Below, piece by piece: positions 62,758 to 64,000 of a stretch of DNA of 64,000 bases; within the stretch, counting starts at the first letter, position 1, and every line of letters begins with the position of its first letter. The translations under genes were made by a program, and so were the position numbers. This DNA is from Bacteroidales bacterium. Its GTDB lineage: Bacteria; Bacteroidota; Bacteroidia; Bacteroidales; UBA932. Below the pieces are notes generated by a model. That model saw only the letters and a program-made list of their open reading frames with translations. It was not told the origin of the DNA and ran no database searches. The stretch spans positions 1 to 64,000 of the forward strand of contig JAFUJQ010000010.1 of NCBI GenBank assembly GCA_017473705.1, given 5' to 3'.

Positions 62758-64000
62758 ATGATGAAGACATTTTCAATAGGTGGTATCCACCCAAGCGACA
62801 GCAAGATTTCAAAGGACTGCAAGATCGAAGTGCTTCCTGTTCCTTCAAAGGTTTTCATTTCAGTTGCGCAGCATCTCGGTGCCCCTGCTACTCCGATAGT
62901 GAAGGCCGGTGACCAGGTGAAGGTGGGCCAGGTGATTGCAGAGCCTGCGGGATTCATTTCAGCTTATGTGCATTCATCGGTTTCAGGTACAGTGAAGTCA
63001 GTGGGACCTCGCAAGGACCTCGCCGGTAACAATATGATACATATCGAGATCGATGTGGAGGGAGACGAGTGGGTAGAAGGCGTAGACCTTACTGACACGC
63101 TCGTAACAGCGATCCCTGAGGACAACAAGGTAATCCTTGACAAAATCAAGATGTGCGGAGTTGTAGGTCTCGGTGGTGCTACATTCCCTGCTCACGTGAA
63201 ACTTTGCCCGCCTCCTGGCAAGAAGGCTGACTGCCTCATCCTGAACGGAGCAGAGTGTGAGCCATATCTTACTTCAGACTATCGCATCATGCTTGAGAGA
63301 AGCAAGGAGATCGTTGTCGGAGCCGCTATCATGAAGCAGGTTCTCGGCGGATGTCCTGCAGTGATCGGCATTGAGGAGAACAAGCCGGAGGCCATCAAGG
63401 CCATGACAGCTGCCGTAGCTGAGCTTCAGGCATCTGCTAAAGGCTATGAAGGCATCTCTGTGATGACTCTCAAGAAGAAGTATCCGCAGGGCGGTGAGAA
63501 GCAGCTTATCGATGCTGTGATGGGCCGCCAGGTGAAGTCAATGGGCCTTCCTATAGATGTTGGCGCCGTGGTTCAGAACGTTGCGACATCTCTCGCTGTA
63601 TATGAGGCAGTTCAGAAGAACATCCCTCTCATCACCAACGTGATGACAATCACAGGTGACTGCCTTCCTATGGAGAAGCAGCACAACTACAAGTTCCGCA
63701 TCGGCATGCCTCTGTCATATATTGCAGAAGTTGCCGGTGGCGTGCCTGAAGAAGCTGCGAAGATCATCAGCGGCGGTCCTATGATGGGTAAGGCGATCGC
63801 CAACATGGACGCAACAACAGTAAAGGGTTCTTCGTCGCTTCTTTATCTTACTGCCGAGCAGACAGTGCGTGGTGTGGAGTCGGCTTGCATCCGTTGCGGA
63901 AAGTGTGCGGAGGCCTGCCCTATGGGCCTTGAGCCGTTCCTTCTCCAGAAGTATGCGCGCAACAGCATGATGGACGAGCTCGAAGATAATGCTGTACAGG
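62758..64000 (+). CDS. rnfC: Rnf electron transport complex, subunit C (3' end outside window)
   Basis: The frame starts ATG ATG at 62758/62761 and is open to the right window edge, giving the first 414 or so residues. It begins KTFSIGGIHPSDSKISKD and holds the NADH/FMN-binding region GLGGATFPAHVKL and NGAECEPYLTSD, then LPIDVGAVVQNVATSLAVYEA; a ferredoxin cluster CIRCGKCAEACPMGLEP is reached at about residue 380. RnfC oxidises or reduces NAD at the complex. The remaining rnfD, G, E and A genes are presumably beyond the edge. Confidence 0.94.
   Translation, partial: MMKTFSIGGIHPSDSKISKDCKIEVLPVPSKVFISVAQHLGAPATPIVKAGDQVKVGQVIAEPAGFISAYVHSSVSGTVKSVGPRKDLAGNNMIHIEIDVEGDEWVEGVDLTDTLVTAIPEDNKVILDKIKMCGVVGLGGATFPAHVKLCPPPGKKADCLILNGAECEPYLTSDYRIMLERSKEIVVGAAIMKQVLGGCPAVIGIEENKPEAIKAMTAAVAELQASAKGYEGISVMTLKKKYPQGGEKQLIDAVMGRQVKSMGLPIDVGAVVQNVATSLAVYEAVQKNIPLITNVMTITGDCLPMEKQHNYKFRIGMPLSYIAEVAGGVPEEAAKIISGGPMMGKAIANMDATTVKGSSSLLYLTAEQTVRGVESACIRCGKCAEACPMGLEPFLLQKYARNSMMDELEDNAVQ

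Overview
The window reads as chromosome of an anaerobic, gut-type member of the order Bacteroidales. Support: two SusC/SusD-type outer-membrane pairs, promoters of the Bacteroidetes form TTTG-N19/20-TAnnTTTG, almost no Shine-Dalgarno sequences ahead of starts, pyruvate formate-lyase with its activase, and the start of an Rnf operon. Genus cannot be fixed from the sequence alone. Gene density is high (49 protein genes called, the first and last cut by the window edges); no rRNA, tRNA or CRISPR array was recognised.

Layout. 1-9 kb: end of a probable dnaX, lptB, a cupin, an aminotransferase plus CoA-transferase pair, uvrA and a uridine-kinase-like protein. 9-10 kb: a REP-associated tyrosine transposase (RAYT, HUH/Y1 family) lying between two copies of a palindromic repeat whose other copies are at 4.3, 36.1 and 42.4 kb. 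10-18.5 kb: metallo-hydrolase, deoxynucleoside kinase, acyl-CoA ligase, nitroreductase, AraC regulator, sugar-type MFS permease with ROK kinase, and a YhhN-like membrane protein. 18.5-32 kb: accessory nutrient-uptake region. A five-gene operon (SusC, SusD, Calx-beta lipoprotein, subtilisin-like protease with a type IX secretion tail, PorV/PorQ-like barrel) looks like a protein-degrading and peptide-importing locus; a second SusC/SusD pair follows a strong terminator. 32-36 kb: Tat-type lipoprotein aldo/keto reductase with ferredoxin tail, a membrane polyferredoxin, and a patatin. 36-44 kb: pflA-pflB, ssb, a small zinc-finger protein, an M3 peptidase and a nucleoside permease.

44-64 kb: mostly housekeeping. 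tgt-lptF/G faces ilvA-ilvE across a 445-bp gene-free stretch holding two elaborate inverted-repeat structures. The minus-strand run alaS - (LptF/G permease fused in frame to methionyl-tRNA formyltransferase) - thiN is tightly packed. Two tandem M23 peptidases follow, then a long plus-strand run: MerR regulator, Nif3-like, zinc-ribbon coiled coil, dnaB, DUF3108, RseC-like, rnfB, rnfC.

Most notable: (1) the RAYT and its five-copy repeat family, where one repeat arm supplies the last codons and stop of the transposase; (2) the SusCD-protease-PorV operon, whose protease carries both a lipobox and a type IX secretion tail; (3) the LptF/G-Fmt fusion; (4) a 100-nt element with 21-bp perfect arms and two internal hairpins at 46568-46667; (5) an intrinsic terminator between a strong promoter and the sugar permease gene, suggesting attenuation or a small RNA. 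All functional statements are inferences from sequence; no database search was run.
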